From Streptomyces sp. ISL-66 (GTDB taxonomy: Bacteria; Actinomycetota; Actinomycetes; Streptomycetales; Streptomycetaceae): DNA of 43,853 nt. The notes beneath the pieces are model-generated. The model was not told the DNA's origin and ran no database searches. It saw nothing but the letters and a program-made list of their open reading frames with translations. The stretch's first letter is position 1; every line of letters starts with the position of its first letter. Of this stretch, positions 33,745 through 42,926 are shown piece after piece. The stretch covers positions 1 through 43,853 of the forward strand of contig NZ_JAGGOW010000053.1 in the NCBI RefSeq assembly GCF_018614135.1, written 5' to 3'. Position numbers and translations under genes: made by a program.

Positions 33745-34113
33745 CCCGGGAGTCCCTGCCTCTTTCTGGCCAGCAGCGCGGGAGCTCAGTGGCTCGAAGT
33801 CTGGCTGAGGCGCGCTCGAATTCGAGTCGCGTGCACGCACCTTCTCGCCAGGCCCGGAGTGTCCTGTTCCGCGTTGCCGCTGACCAGGGGAGGGGTCCCC
33901 GGGGTGGGGTGGGTCATGACTTTTCCCACTCAGTGGGAAGCCGGTTAAGCGCGCGGAGTCTGGGGCATGACCACCGACTCCGAGTCGGTGCCTGATAGTT
34001 CCCCCGGCGCCGTCCTAGCTTCTGCTAGTTGCTGCAAGATCCTGACATTAGGAAATGCCTGGTCATCGACATTTCCGCAGGTCACGGAAACCTAGACCAG
34101 GCCCCCAGGGGAA
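33745..34113. other. Right end of the island, no gene
   Basis: No ORF is supported in these 369 bp. A perfect palindrome CACCGACTC-C-GAGTCGGTG lies at 33972-33990, and TTCCCACTCAGTGGGAA forms another near 33920-33936. The GC content is lower than in flanking genes. Clustered inverted repeats follow at 34051-34101. Confidence 0.5.
34051..34101. repeat. Nested inverted repeats next to attR
   Basis: CCTGGTC (34058-34064) pairs with GACCAGG (34095-34101); inside it TTTCCG (34072-34077) pairs with CGGAAA (34085-34090). GGAAAT (34051-34056) can also pair with ATTTCC (34071-34076). The block ends 12 bp from the right repeat. Confidence 0.65.
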
Positions 34114-34147
34114 CGACCGCATCTTCTGGGAGACCAAGGCCGCCTGA
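34114..34147 (+). repeat. attR-like repeat (copy of sodN 3' end)
   Basis: An exact 34-bp copy of 27794-27827, including the sodN stop codon, with no reading frame upstream. It is the remnant of the original sodN end displaced by the island. Confidence 0.85.
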
Positions 34148-34182
34148 GTGCGCCCTTGTCCTCCCTGTCCCCGGGGACGATG

Positions 34183-34222
34183 ACGAAGGGGCCCGACCGC
34201 ATCGGCGGTCGGGCCCCTTCGT
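34183..34222. terminator. Original sodN terminator, now bidirectional for the DUF6104 gene
   Basis: An 18-bp perfect stem (34183-34200 with 34205-34222) closes a 4-nt loop, 35 nt after the attR stop codon and 18 nt from the end of the convergent small gene. Confidence 0.85.
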
Positions 34223-34240
34223 CGTGCGCGGGACCTGCTC

Positions 34241-34423
34241 TCAGACGTCGTCGTCCTCGTCGTCCAGGCGGGCCAGCCAGGTGGCGAGGCGTTCCACCGG
34301 GACCTCGAAGTCCGGGTTCAGGTCGACGAAGGTGCGCAGCTGCTCGGCGAGCCACTCGAAGGTGACCTCCTCCTCGCCGCGCCGCTTCTCCAGCTCCTCG
34401 ATGCCGCGATCGGTGAAGTACAA
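34241..34423 (-). CDS. Small acidic protein, DUF6104-like
   Basis: A 60-residue conserved actinobacterial protein: TDRGIEELEKRRGEEEVTFE in the first half and VERLATWLARLDDEDDDV at the end. The family start is MYFTDRG; here the first codon is TTG (34423) with GGAG upstream. The frame stays open further upstream, but that part is not family-like. Function unknown. It is divergent from the HExxH gene. Confidence 0.8.
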   Translation of the reverse strand: MYFTDRGIEELEKRRGEEEVTFEWLAEQLRTFVDLNPDFEVPVERLATWLARLDDEDDDV

Positions 34424-34562
34424 GTCGGGCTCCGTGCGGTGGTCGGGTCTTTCCAGCCAGGATAATCCGCCCGGCGGGCGGACACGGACGTGACCGCTTT
34501 CCGCCGTTCGCGGAGCTCGTCCCCCGGGCAGGGATGGAGCGTCCACGGCGGGAGGTGAGGCG

Positions 34563-35795
34563 ATGAGGCACCCGGAGCCGAGCGACGGCGTACTGCGGGA
34601 GCTCGGTTCCACCGAGCCGTCCGCCGAGGGGACCGCACTGGTGCGCGGCATACGGCGGACCCGGCGGCTGGAGCTGATGGGCGAGGTGTTCGAAGCCGTC
34701 CAGGGCGCCGTACCCGGCGGGGAGGCCGCCGAGTACCGGGCCCTCCTGGAGGAGGCGGGCCGCCGCGACCCCGGCGCGGTGGCCGACGTGGTGCACTATC
34801 CGGCCACCGGGATGTGGGCCGAGGAGACCCTGCGCCGGCTGCGCGCGCCCTACGGGCCGCCGGCCGACGTGGCGCACCTGGGGGCGCTCGCCGCCGCCGC
34901 GGGGCTGCGGGCCGGGATCTGCTTCAAGGTCACCCTGCGGCCCCTGCACGGCCGCCTCGTCCTGCCCACCCTCGGGCTGCTGCGCCCGCCCCGCCCCGGC
35001 CCCTTCGCCCTCACCGAGCGCTCCTGGGACCCCGGGGACCCGGCCGTGCTGGCCCTGCACGCGCTCCCCGGCGGGCGCACCGCACTCGACGACCTCGACC
35101 CGTACCGGGCTTCGGCGGCCGACCACGCCGCCCGCCGACTCACGCCCAAGGGCCACAAGCGCTGGGACACCCAGTGGGCCGGCGCCCTCACCCTGATGCG
35201 GCGCTACGACACCGCCCGCGCGGAGGAGACCGGCCGGCTCCTGCGCTCCCTCGTCCCGCTCTCCGGCAGCTCCCGCGCCACCGGCGGAACCCTGCCCGCG
35301 GCGGCCGGCTCCGTACTGGCGCGGGCCCAGCCGCCGCCCGCGCTCGCCGCGACCCTCGTCCACGAGGTACAGCACGGCAAGCTCGCCGCCCTCGCGGAAG
35401 CGGTCACCCTGCACACCGCCGACCGCTCCGCGCGGTACTGGGCCCCCTGGAGGGACGATCCACGGCCGCTGGAAGGCCTCCTGCGGGGTGCGTACGCGCA
35501 CCTGGCGCTGGCGGGCTACTGGCAGCGCGCGGCGCTCTACGGGGCCAGGGGCGCCTGGGCGCAGCACGCGCGGATCCGCTCCCAGGTGGCGGCGGCGCTC
35601 CCGGTGCTCCAGGGGTGTACGGAACTCACCGGCGCGGGCCGGGTGTTCGTGGACTCGATGGTGGCGGCCGAACGGGCCATGGACGGGGTCCTGCCCCCCG
35701 GAGGCCAGCACGCGGTGGCCGGGGAGGCGGTGGAACGCACCCGGCAGGCCTGGTGTGCGGCGCACCCGAACCTGGCCCCGTTCACGGGCGGCTGA
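34563..35795 (+). CDS. HExxH-type putative peptide-modification enzyme (peptide beta-hydroxylase family)
   Basis: A 410-residue protein. The HExxH motif is HEVQH at 267-271, within LVHEVQHGKLAALAEAVTL. Other family elements are ICFKVTLRPLHGRLVLPTLG and a C-terminal helical VFVDSMVAAERAMDG. Members of this family use the HExxH site with 2-oxoglutarate for peptide beta-hydroxylation and usually accompany RiPP genes such as FXSXX-type systems. No precursor or radical-SAM gene is adjacent. It lies 416 bp outside the right repeat of the RiPP island, so a link to that system is unproven. Confidence 0.78.
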   Translation: MRHPEPSDGVLRELGSTEPSAEGTALVRGIRRTRRLELMGEVFEAVQGAVPGGEAAEYRALLEEAGRRDPGAVADVVHYPATGMWAEETLRRLRAPYGPPADVAHLGALAAAAGLRAGICFKVTLRPLHGRLVLPTLGLLRPPRPGPFALTERSWDPGDPAVLALHALPGGRTALDDLDPYRASAADHAARRLTPKGHKRWDTQWAGALTLMRRYDTARAEETGRLLRSLVPLSGSSRATGGTLPAAAGSVLARAQPPPALAATLVHEVQHGKLAALAEAVTLHTADRSARYWAPWRDDPRPLEGLLRGAYAHLALAGYWQRAALYGARGAWAQHARIRSQVAAALPVLQGCTELTGAGRVFVDSMVAAERAMDGVLPPGGQHAVAGEAVERTRQAWCAAHPNLAPFTGG

Positions 35796-35811
35796 CCTCC
35801 GGTGGACGCCG

Positions 35812-35843
35812 GAAGGCCCGGCCCCCGAAGGGACCGGGCCTTC
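35812..35843. terminator. Terminator between HExxH gene and kgd
   Basis: A 10-bp perfect stem (35812-35821 with 35834-35843) with a 12-nt loop between the two convergent genes. Confidence 0.75.
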
Positions 35844-35867
35844 ACACCGTTCGGGTCGGCGCAGCGG

Positions 35868-38800
35868 TCAGGCTCCGAAGACCTCGTTCAGGAGGAGCTG
35901 CTGCTCCGCCTGGTGGCGCTTGGCCGAACCGACCGCCGGCGACGAGCCGTGCGGGCGGGAGATGCGCCGCAGGCGCTCGCCGGCCGGGACGTCCGCGCCG
36001 ACCGCCAGGTCGAGGTGGTCGATCAGGTTCAGCGCGATGAACGGCCACGCACCCTGGTTCGCCGGCTCCTCCTGGGCCCAGATGTACTTCGCCGCGTTCG
36101 GGAACTTGGCGATCTCCGCCTGGAGTTCCGCGCCCGGCAGCGGGTACAGCCGCTCGATGCGCAGGATCGCCGTGTCGGTGATGCCGCGCTTCTCCCGCTC
36201 GGCCTCCAGGTCGTAGTAGACCTTGCCCGCGCAGAACACGACCTTGCGGACCGCGTTCGGGTCCACGGTGGAGTCGCCGATGACCGGACGGAACGAACCG
36301 GTCGTGAACTCCTCCGCCTTCGACGCCGCGGCCTTCAGGCGCAGCATCGACTTCGGCGTGAAGACGATGAGCGGCTTGTGGTGCGGGTTGTGGACCTGCC
36401 ACCGCAGGAGGTGGAAGTAGTTCGACGGGAGCGTGGGCATCGCCACGGTCATGTTGTCCTGCGCGCACATCTGCAGGAACCGCTCCGGGCGGGCCGAGCT
36501 GTGGTCCGGGCCCTGGCCCTCGTAACCGTGCGGGAGGAGGAGCGTGACGCCGGACGTCTGGCCCCACTTCTGCTCGGCCGAGGAGATGAACTCGTCGACG
36601 ACGGTCTGCGCGCCGTTGACGAAGTCACCGAACTGGGCCTCCCAGAGGACCAGCGCGTCCGGGCGGGCCAGCGAGTAGCCGTACTCGAAGCCCATGGCCG
36701 CGTACTCGGAGAGCAGCGAGTCGTAGACGTTGTAGCGGGCCTGGTCCTCCGACAGGTACAGCAGCGGGGTGTAGTCCTCGCCGGTCTCCCGGTCGATGAG
36801 GACCGCGTGGCGCTGGCCGAACGTGCCGCGGCGGGAATCCTGCCCGGACAGCCGGACCGGGGTGCCCTCCATCAGCAGCGAGCCGAAGGCCAGCGTCTCG
36901 CCCATGCCCCAGTCGATGGTGCCCTCGTCGATCATCGCCGCGCGGCGCTGGAGCTGCGGCAGCAGACGCGGGTGGACGGTGACCGTGTCCGGGATGTTGA
37001 CCTGGGCCTCGGCGATCCGCTTGACGACCTCCTGGGAGATCGCGGTGTCCACGGCGACCGGGAACTCCTGCGCGGTCTGGGCGGGCGCCACCAGTGCGTG
37101 GTCCGCGGGCTGCGTGGCGGCCTCGCGGACCTCCGCGAAGACCTTCTCCAGCTGGCCCTGGAAGTCCTGGAGCGCCTGCTCCGCCTCTTCCAGCGTGATG
37201 TCGCCGCGACCGATGAGCGACTCGGTGTACAGCTTGCGCACCGAACGCTTCTTGTCGATCAGGTCGTACATCAGCGGCTGCGTGAACGCCGGGTTGTCGG
37301 ACTCGTTGTGCCCGCGGCGGCGGTAGCAGATGAGGTCGATGACCACGTCCTTGTTGAACGCCTGACGGAACTCGAAGGCGAGCCGCGCGATGCGGACCAC
37401 GGCCTCCGGGTCGTCGCCGTTCACGTGGAAGATCGGCGCCTCGATCATGCGGGCCACGTCGGTCGCGTACATCGAGGAACGCGAGGACTCCGGGGCGGCG
37501 GTGAAGCCGACCTGGTTGTTGATGACCACGTGCACGGTGCCGCCGGTGCGGTAGCCGCGCAGCTGCGACATGTTCAGCGTCTCGGCGACCACACCCTGGC
37601 CCGCGAAGGCCGCGTCGCCGTGCAGGGCGACGGGCAGGACCGTGAAGTCCGTGCCGCCCTTGTTGATGATGTCCTGCTTGGCGCGGACCACGCCCTCCAG
37701 GACCGGGTCCACCGCCTCCAGGTGCGAGGGGTTCGCGACGAGCGAGACCTTGATCTGCTCGCCGTCCAGGCCCGTGAAGGTGCCGTTGGCGCCCAGGTGG
37801 TACTTGACGTCGCCGGAGCCGTGCATGGACTTCGGGTCGAGGTTGCCCTCGAACTCGCGGAAGATCTGCGCGTACGACTTGCCGACGATGTTCGCCAGGA
37901 CGTTCAGCCGGCCGCGGTGGGCCATGCCGATCGCGACCTCTTCGAGGCGGGCCTCGGCGGCCGAGTCGATGACGGCGTCGAGCAGCGGGATGACGGACTC
38001 GCCGCCCTCCAGCGAGAAGCGCTTCTGGCCGACGTACTTCGTCTGCAGGAAGGTCTCGAAGGCCTCCGCGGCGTTCAGCCGGCGCAGGATGCGCAGCTGC
38101 TCCTCGCGCTCCGGCTTGGAGTGCGGACGCTCGATGCGGTCCTGGATCCAGCGGCGCTGCTTCGGGTCCTGGATGTGCATGAACTCGACACCGGTGGTGC
38201 GGCAGTACGAGTCGCGCAGCACGCCGAGGATGTCGCGCAGCTTCATCATCGACTTGCCGGAGAAGCCGCCGACCGCGAACTCGCGCTCCAGGTCCCACAG
38301 GGTGAGGCCGTGCTCGGTGATGTCGAGGTCGGGGTGCTTGCGCTGCTTGTACTCCAGCGGGTCGGTGTCGGCCATGACGTGGCCGCGGACCCGGTAGGAG
38401 TGGATCAGCTCGAAGACGCGGGCGGCCTTCGTGACGTCGTCGTCGTGCGAGGCGTCGATGTCCCGGAGCCAGCGGACCGGCTCGTACGGGATGCGCAGCG
38501 CTTCGAAGACGTCGTCGTAGAAGCCGCTCTCGCCGAGCAGCATGTTCGCGACGACGCGCAGGAACTCGCCGGAGGCCGCGCCCTGGATGACCCGGTGGTC
38601 GTAGGTCGAGGTCAGGGTCATGACCTTGGAGATGCCCAGCTTGTTCAGGGTGTCCTGGGAGGTGCCCTGGAACTCGGCCGGGTAGTCCATCGAGCCGACG
38701 CCCATGATGACCGACTGTCCGGGCATCAGGCGGGGCACGGAGTGGACGGTGCCCAGGCCGCCGGGGTTGGTCAGCGAGACGGTGACGCCCGTGAAGTCGT

Positions 38801-39833
38801 CCATCGTCAGCTTGCCGATGCGGGCCCGGCGGACGATGTCCTCGTAGGCCTGCCAGAACTCGAAGAAGTTGAGCGTCTCGGCCTTCTTGATGCCCGCGAC
38901 GACGAGCTGGCGGTCGCCGTTGGGCTTCACCAGGTCGATCGCGAGACCGAAGTTGATGTGCTCCGGCTTGACCAGGGTCGGCTTGCCGTCCTTCTCCGCG
39001 AAGGAGTAGTTCATCGACGGCATGGCCTTGATGGCCTGCACCATCGCGTAGCCGATGAGGTGGGTGAAGGAGATCTTCCCGCCCCGGGCACGCTTCAGGT
39101 GGTTGTTGATGACGATGCGGTTGTCGAACAGCAGCTTCACCGGCACGGCGCGGACGGACGTGGCCGTCGGCACTTCCAGCGAGGCGTTCATGTTCTTGAC
39201 CACGGCCGCCGCCGGGCCGCGGAGCGTCACCAGTTCGGGGCCGGCAGGGGCCTCGGTGGTGGGCGCGGCCTTCTGGGCTACGGGGGAGGGGGCGGCGGCC
39301 GGGGCAGCCGGAGCCCCGGTAGAGGGCGCGGCGTGAGCCGCTCCGGTGGAGCCGACGCTTGCGGCGGGAGGCGCGGCCGGTGCGGCGGCCGGGGCCTGGG
39401 AGGTGACAGTCACAGCAGGGGCACCAGAGGGGGTGGCAGGTACAGGGGCAGGAGCTGACACAGGCGTGGTGGCCTCGGCGCCGGGAGCCGCGGGCGTGGC
39501 GCTCGCCGCCCCCGTGGCGGCGGCGTCGGACGCCTGGGGCGATGCGGCGGTGACGGGGGCGGCGGCCTGTGCGGAGGCGCCGTCCGTCGTCGCGGTGGGG
39601 GGAGTGGGCCGATCCGTGGGCTTATCCGCCTTCACCGGAGCGGCGGCGCCGCCCGGCTTGTAATCGGCGAAGAAGTCCCACCAGGCCCGGTCGACCGAGT
39701 TCGGGTCCTGGAGGTACTGCTGGTAGATCTCGTCGACGAGCCACTCATTGGCGCCGAAGCCTGGGGCAGGGTTCTTCCCGCCTTCTCCTGCTTCGGTCGT
39801 GGTGCTCGAGTTACTGGGGGACTGTGGCGACAC
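35868..39833 (-). CDS. kgd: Multifunctional 2-oxoglutarate decarboxylase/dehydrogenase (E1 with E2-like domain)
   Basis: A 1321-residue fused enzyme of the actinobacterial TCA cycle. Residues 1-50 carry the E1 start ([18 protein letters not shown]), then comes an Ala/Pro/Thr-rich linker to about 190, a succinyltransferase-like domain with [17 protein letters not shown] (catalytic His), and a ThDP-dependent E1 domain with the cofactor and substrate blocks [20 protein letters not shown] and [17 protein letters not shown]. It oxidises 2-oxoglutarate to succinyl-CoA with lipoamide partners encoded elsewhere; the family is held back by the FHA protein GarA/OdhI. GTG 39833 matches the known start (SPQSPSNSS); a GTG at 39860 is possible. 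Confidence 0.96.
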   Translation of the reverse strand: MSPQSPSNSSTTTEAGEGGKNPAPGFGANEWLVDEIYQQYLQDPNSVDRAWWDFFADYKPGGAAAPVKADKPTDRPTPPTATTDGASAQAAAPVTAASPQASDAAATGAASATPAAPGAEATTPVSAPAPVPATPSGAPAVTVTSQAPAAAPAAPPAASVGSTGAAHAAPSTGAPAAPAAAPSPVAQKAAPTTEAPAGPELVTLRGPAAAVVKNMNASLEVPTATSVRAVPVKLLFDNRIVINNHLKRARGGKISFTHLIGYAMVQAIKAMPSMNYSFAEKDGKPTLVKPEHINFGLAIDLVKPNGDRQLVVAGIKKAETLNFFEFWQAYEDIVRRARIGKLTMDDFTGVTVSLTNPGGLGTVHSVPRLMPGQSVIMGVGSMDYPAEFQGTSQDTLNKLGISKVMTLTSTYDHRVIQGAASGEFLRVVANMLLGESGFYDDVFEALRIPYEPVRWLRDIDASHDDDVTKAARVFELIHSYRVRGHVMADTDPLEYKQRKHPDLDITEHGLTLWDLEREFAVGGFSGKSMMKLRDILGVLRDSYCRTTGVEFMHIQDPKQRRWIQDRIERPHSKPEREEQLRILRRLNAAEAFETFLQTKYVGQKRFSLEGGESVIPLLDAVIDSAAEARLEEVAIGMAHRGRLNVLANIVGKSYAQIFREFEGNLDPKSMHGSGDVKYHLGANGTFTGLDGEQIKVSLVANPSHLEAVDPVLEGVVRAKQDIINKGGTDFTVLPVALHGDAAFAGQGVVAETLNMSQLRGYRTGGTVHVVINNQVGFTAAPESSRSSMYATDVARMIEAPIFHVNGDDPEAVVRIARLAFEFRQAFNKDVVIDLICYRRRGHNESDNPAFTQPLMYDLIDKKRSVRKLYTESLIGRGDITLEEAEQALQDFQGQLEKVFAEVREAATQPADHALVAPAQTAQEFPVAVDTAISQEVVKRIAEAQVNIPDTVTVHPRLLPQLQRRAAMIDEGTIDWGMGETLAFGSLLMEGTPVRLSGQDSRRGTFGQRHAVLIDRETGEDYTPLLYLSEDQARYNVYDSLLSEYAAMGFEYGYSLARPDALVLWEAQFGDFVNGAQTVVDEFISSAEQKWGQTSGVTLLLPHGYEGQGPDHSSARPERFLQMCAQDNMTVAMPTLPSNYFHLLRWQVHNPHHKPLIVFTPKSMLRLKAAASKAEEFTTGSFRPVIGDSTVDPNAVRKVVFCAGKVYYDLEAEREKRGITDTAILRIERLYPLPGAELQAEIAKFPNAAKYIWAQEEPANQGAWPFIALNLIDHLDLAVGADVPAGERLRRISRPHGSSPAVGSAKRHQAEQQLLLNEVFGA

Positions 39834-40091
39834 GGCGGCAACCGCCCTCTTCCGCTTCACAAGGTATGGACAGCGGGAATAAAGGCTACGCCTCCCGAGC
39901 CGTGAGATGCAGACCGGGCGGGACTTCCGTCGCGCAGGTCACATCGAACGGCGGGTTTCACCGCTTGGAATGGCGGGAAACAAGCGTGGTTCGGGCAGGA
40001 GGCACCGTGGTTGCGGCCCCCTTGGCTTCGCACCCCTGACGGATCCCGGCGAATGTGGCCGAGATCATGTCCTTCCCACTCGAACCCTACG

Positions 40092-41186
40092 TCAACCCGG
40101 CGCCTGTGAGCTGCCCGGAAGCGTGACGAGGATGCGGCACCCCCGTGACGATTCGGCCACCCCGATGTGCCCTCCGTGCAGCCCGACCGCCCAGCGGGCG
40201 ATGGCCAGGCCCAGGCCGGTCCCGCCGTCGCCGCCCCTCGCGCTGCCCCGGTTGAACCGCTCGAAGACCCGGTGGCGCTCCTCCTCCGGGATGCCCGGAC
40301 CCTCGTCGCGGACCTCCAGCTCCAGGCCCCCGGGAGCCTCACCCGCCCGCGCCCGGACCGTGACCCGGCCGTGCGGCGGGCTGTGCTTGACCGCGTTGTC
40401 GATGAGGTTCGCCACCACCTGGTGCAGCCGCTCGGCGTCCGCGTGCGCCGTCAGGTCGGCCGGGAACACGTCCAGGTGGAGGTGGACGTCGTTGCGGGTG
40501 TGCCCGCCCGAACCCGAGGTCAGCCCAGGCCGGCCGGCCGCCGCCAGCCCCGACTCCTTCAGCACCCCCGACAGGTAGGGCCACACCTCGAAGCGGCGGG
40601 CCCGCAACGGCACCACCCCGTTGTCGACCCGCGACAGGTCCAGCAGGGTCTCCACCAGCCGGCCGAGCCGCTCCGTCTGCTTCAGGGCCGTCCGCATGGT
40701 CTCCGGATCGGCGGCCGAGACCCCGTCCACCACGTTCTCCAGGACCGCGCGCAGGGCCGCGATCGGGGTGCGCAGCTCGTGCGAGACGTTGGCCACGAGC
40801 TCCTTGCGGTGCCGGTCCACCGCCTCCAGGTCGTCCGCCATCAGGTTGATCGTGGAGGCCAGGTCGCCCAGCTCGTCGCGGCGGCCGGCCCCGCGCACCC
40901 GGCGGGTGTAGTCGCCGTGGGATATCGCCCGCGCCACGGTGGTCATGTCGTCCAGCGGCGCCGTCAGGCTGTGCGCCACGAACTGGGTGATCAGCATCGA
41001 GGCGATCACCGAGAACACCGTGATGAAGCGGACCTCGGTGGCCGTGCGCATCGCCACCATCAGCAGGCCCGTGGTGATGAACACCGACACCACGACGAGC
41101 GTGCCCAGCTTCGTCTTGATCGAGAACGGCGAGAAGGGCCGCAGCCCCCCGGGAGGCCGCTGCCCCGGTGCCCGGTGCCCGCTCAA
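40092..41186 (-). CDS. Sensor histidine kinase of an OmpR-type two-component pair
   Basis: A 364-residue membrane kinase. Two hydrophobic segments (about 24-44 and 51-71) are separated by only a few residues, so there is almost no extracellular sensor. HAMP follows (LTAPLDDMTTVARAISHGDY), then the H-box VANVSHELRTPIAALRAV and an HATPase with NLIDNAVKHSP, DEGPGIP and GTGLGLAIA. The start is TTG 41186, overlapping the response-regulator stop by 4 nt. The signal may be membrane state. Confidence 0.92.
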   Translation of the reverse strand: MSGHRAPGQRPPGGLRPFSPFSIKTKLGTLVVVSVFITTGLLMVAMRTATEVRFITVFSVIASMLITQFVAHSLTAPLDDMTTVARAISHGDYTRRVRGAGRRDELGDLASTINLMADDLEAVDRHRKELVANVSHELRTPIAALRAVLENVVDGVSAADPETMRTALKQTERLGRLVETLLDLSRVDNGVVPLRARRFEVWPYLSGVLKESGLAAAGRPGLTSGSGGHTRNDVHLHLDVFPADLTAHADAERLHQVVANLIDNAVKHSPPHGRVTVRARAGEAPGGLELEVRDEGPGIPEEERHRVFERFNRGSARGGDGGTGLGLAIARWAVGLHGGHIGVAESSRGCRILVTLPGSSQAPG

Positions 41187-41923
41187 GGCTGCGCCGGGGT
41201 CTCCAGGGCGTACCCGACGCCGTGGACCGTACGGATCCGCTCGGCGCCGATCTTCCGGCGCAGGGCCTTGATGTGGCTGTCGACCGTACGGGTACCCGAC
41301 GCGTCGGCCCAGTCCCACACCTCGGCGAGGAGCTGCTCGCGCGAGAGCACCGCCCGCGGCGTGCCCGCCAGGCACACCAGCAGATCGAACTCGGTCGGCG
41401 TCAGGTGCACGTCCTCGGTGTGCACCCGCACCCGGCGCTGCGCGTGGTCGATCTCCAGATCGCCCAGGCGCAGGGTGGCCCCGCGCGGGGCGTGGGCGGC
41501 CAGGGTGGCCCGCTCCACCCGCCGCAGGAGCACGTGGACCCGTGCGGCCAGCTCGCGCATCGAGAAGGGCTTCGTCATGTAGTCGTCGGCGCCGACGCCG
41601 AGGCCGACGAGCAGGTCGGTCTCGTCGTCCCGGGCCGTCAGCATCAGCACCGGGACCGGCCGCTGGGCCTGGACCCGGCGGCAGACCTCCAGGCCGTCGA
41701 AGCCCGGCAGCATGATGTCCAGGACCAGCAGCTCCGGCAGCCAGCTCTCGGCCGCGGCGACGGCGGCCGGGCCGTCGGCAGCCGTCTGCACCTGGAAGCC
41801 CTCCGCACGCAGCCGGGCCGCGATGGCCTCGGCGATGGTGTGGTCGTCCTCGACGACGAGCACCCGGCGCTGCGCGCCGGGGGTGGCGGCGCCGTTGTGG
41901 GTGGTGGTGTGCGTTTGTTCCAT
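41183..41923 (-). CDS. OmpR/PhoB-family response regulator
   Basis: A 246-residue regulator. The receiver (about 20-130) has the acidic pair in VVEDDHT, the phospho-acceptor Asp in LLVLDIMLPG, and Lys in YMTKPF. The C-terminal winged helix is LTPTEFDLLVCLAGTPRAVL through SHIKALRRKIGAERIRTVHGVGY. It is the partner of the overlapping kinase. Its promoter region on the minus strand contains the 8-bp tandem repeat at 42043. Confidence 0.95.
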   Translation of the reverse strand: MEQTHTTTHNGAATPGAQRRVLVVEDDHTIAEAIAARLRAEGFQVQTAADGPAAVAAAESWLPELLVLDIMLPGFDGLEVCRRVQAQRPVPVLMLTARDDETDLLVGLGVGADDYMTKPFSMRELAARVHVLLRRVERATLAAHAPRGATLRLGDLEIDHAQRRVRVHTEDVHLTPTEFDLLVCLAGTPRAVLSREQLLAEVWDWADASGTRTVDSHIKALRRKIGAERIRTVHGVGYALETPAQP

Positions 41924-42042
41924 GTCCCGCCCCTGAAGATCCCGCGTGGTAGGGGTGCAGCGTAGAGGAGCGGTCGGCCTGCGGCTATGACGGGTTCCGG
42001 ATGTGAGGTTTCCGCCACAAACGCGGGCGGGACTGGATCTTC

Positions 42043-42114
42043 CCGGGGTGCCGGGGTGCCGGGGTGCCGGGGTGCCGGGGTGCCGGGGTGCCGGGGTGCC
42101 GGGGTGCCGGGGTG
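42043..42114. repeat. Tandem repeat, 9 copies of CCGGGGTG
   Basis: Nine perfect 8-bp units (72 bp) are followed by one degenerate unit. The repeat lies between the lipoprotein stop and the start of the response-regulator operon, about 120 bp upstream of the latter. Confidence 0.95.
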
Positions 42115-42202
42115 CCGGGCGCCGGGGTCCTGGACGTGGTGGTCCTGTTGCGCGGGCACCTGGACCGGAGGCTGCGGGAGATCACGGTGGCGGGGACGGG
42201 CT

Positions 42203-42847
42203 TCAGCGCGGCTCGAAGGCCGGCAGGGCGGCCAGGACGTCCTGCAGCGGCTCCGGCACCGTGGTCTGGGCGGCGGCCACCTCGTAGCCGTCGTGCCGGA
42301 AGGCGTAGGTGAACGCGTCGATGACCGGCCGGTCGGGCATCGAGATCCGGGGCAGATGGGGGAAGTCCGCGTTCCGCAGGGCGGTGCGCAGTTTCGCGAG
42401 GGCGGCCGGCGAGAGCTTGTCGCGGTCGACCGTGACGGCCTTCGAGTCGAGCCGCAGGAACGATCCGTCGCCCTTGATGACCAGGGTGCTCGTCTTGCCC
42501 GCGATCCCGCCGCTGCGCGTGACCGCGAGGAGCGTCGCGCCGGTGTCCGGCTCCGAGCCCGACGGCGCGGGCACGGACGCCGAGGCGCTCGCGGAGGGGT
42601 TCGGGGCGGGGCCGGTCGGGCTCTGGCTGGGGCCCGGGGACAGCGTGGCCGTCGTCGCCGAGGGCGTCCCGGATCCGTCGCTCGCGGTCGCGCTCGCGGT
42701 CGCGCTCGCCCCGGAGTCCGGACTCGCCGTCGCCCCCGGCGAAGCCCCGTCCTTGGGCCCGTCCGACGAACATCCGCCCAAGGCGGGGACCAAGGCCAGG
42801 GCCGCGGTCGCGGCCATCAGACCGACTCGCCATCCACGTGCTCGCAC
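42203..42847 (-). CDS. Putative secreted lipoprotein
   Basis: A 214-residue protein starting at GTG 42847. The signal peptide ends in the lipobox ALGGC with Cys26. Residues 30-105 are a Ser/Ala/Thr/Pro-rich linker (PSQSPTGPAPNPSASASAS) typical of surface tethers. The C-terminal domain of about 110 residues is globular (KTSTLVIKGDGSFLRLDSKA), of unknown family. It lies upstream of the two-component operon on the same strand, with the tandem repeat between them. Confidence 0.8.
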   Translation of the reverse strand: MRARGWRVGLMAATAALALVPALGGCSSDGPKDGASPGATASPDSGASATASATASDGSGTPSATTATLSPGPSQSPTGPAPNPSASASASVPAPSGSEPDTGATLLAVTRSGGIAGKTSTLVIKGDGSFLRLDSKAVTVDRDKLSPAALAKLRTALRNADFPHLPRISMPDRPVIDAFTYAFRHDGYEVAAAQTTVPEPLQDVLAALPAFEPR

Positions 42848-42926
42848 GCCCCACCCCCGCAGGTATCCGGCTGAACCCCGAGTATGGAGTCCGCACCACC
42901 CGCACGGATAGAACCCGGAGGCAGAC

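Larger units (their letters stand above)
27828..34147. mobile_element. Genomic island integrated in the 3' end of sodN
   Basis: About 6.3 kb bounded by a 34-bp direct repeat of the sodN end. Inside are phage-like debris, an XRE regulator and a RiPP operon. The strong terminator expected after sodN now lies beyond the right repeat at 34183, which supports insertion. No integrase or excisionase gene is visible, so the island is either decayed or mobilised in trans. Codon use in the operon remains streptomycete. Confidence 0.8.

Noticed and set aside
34114..34147. Second sodN gene end as part of a truncated sodN copy
   Set aside because: Homology to sodN covers only 34 bp; upstream sequence is unrelated, so it is an attachment repeat rather than a gene duplicate.
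35802..39458. 1218-codon open frame antisense to kgd
   Set aside because: It mirrors the kgd codons, is dominated by Arg/Val/Asp/Gly/Leu runs and has no recognisable domain. Long antisense frames are expected at this GC content.
42043..42114. CRISPR-like array
   Set aside because: The units are 8 bp with no spacers; it is a simple tandem repeat. No CRISPR array was seen anywhere in the window.
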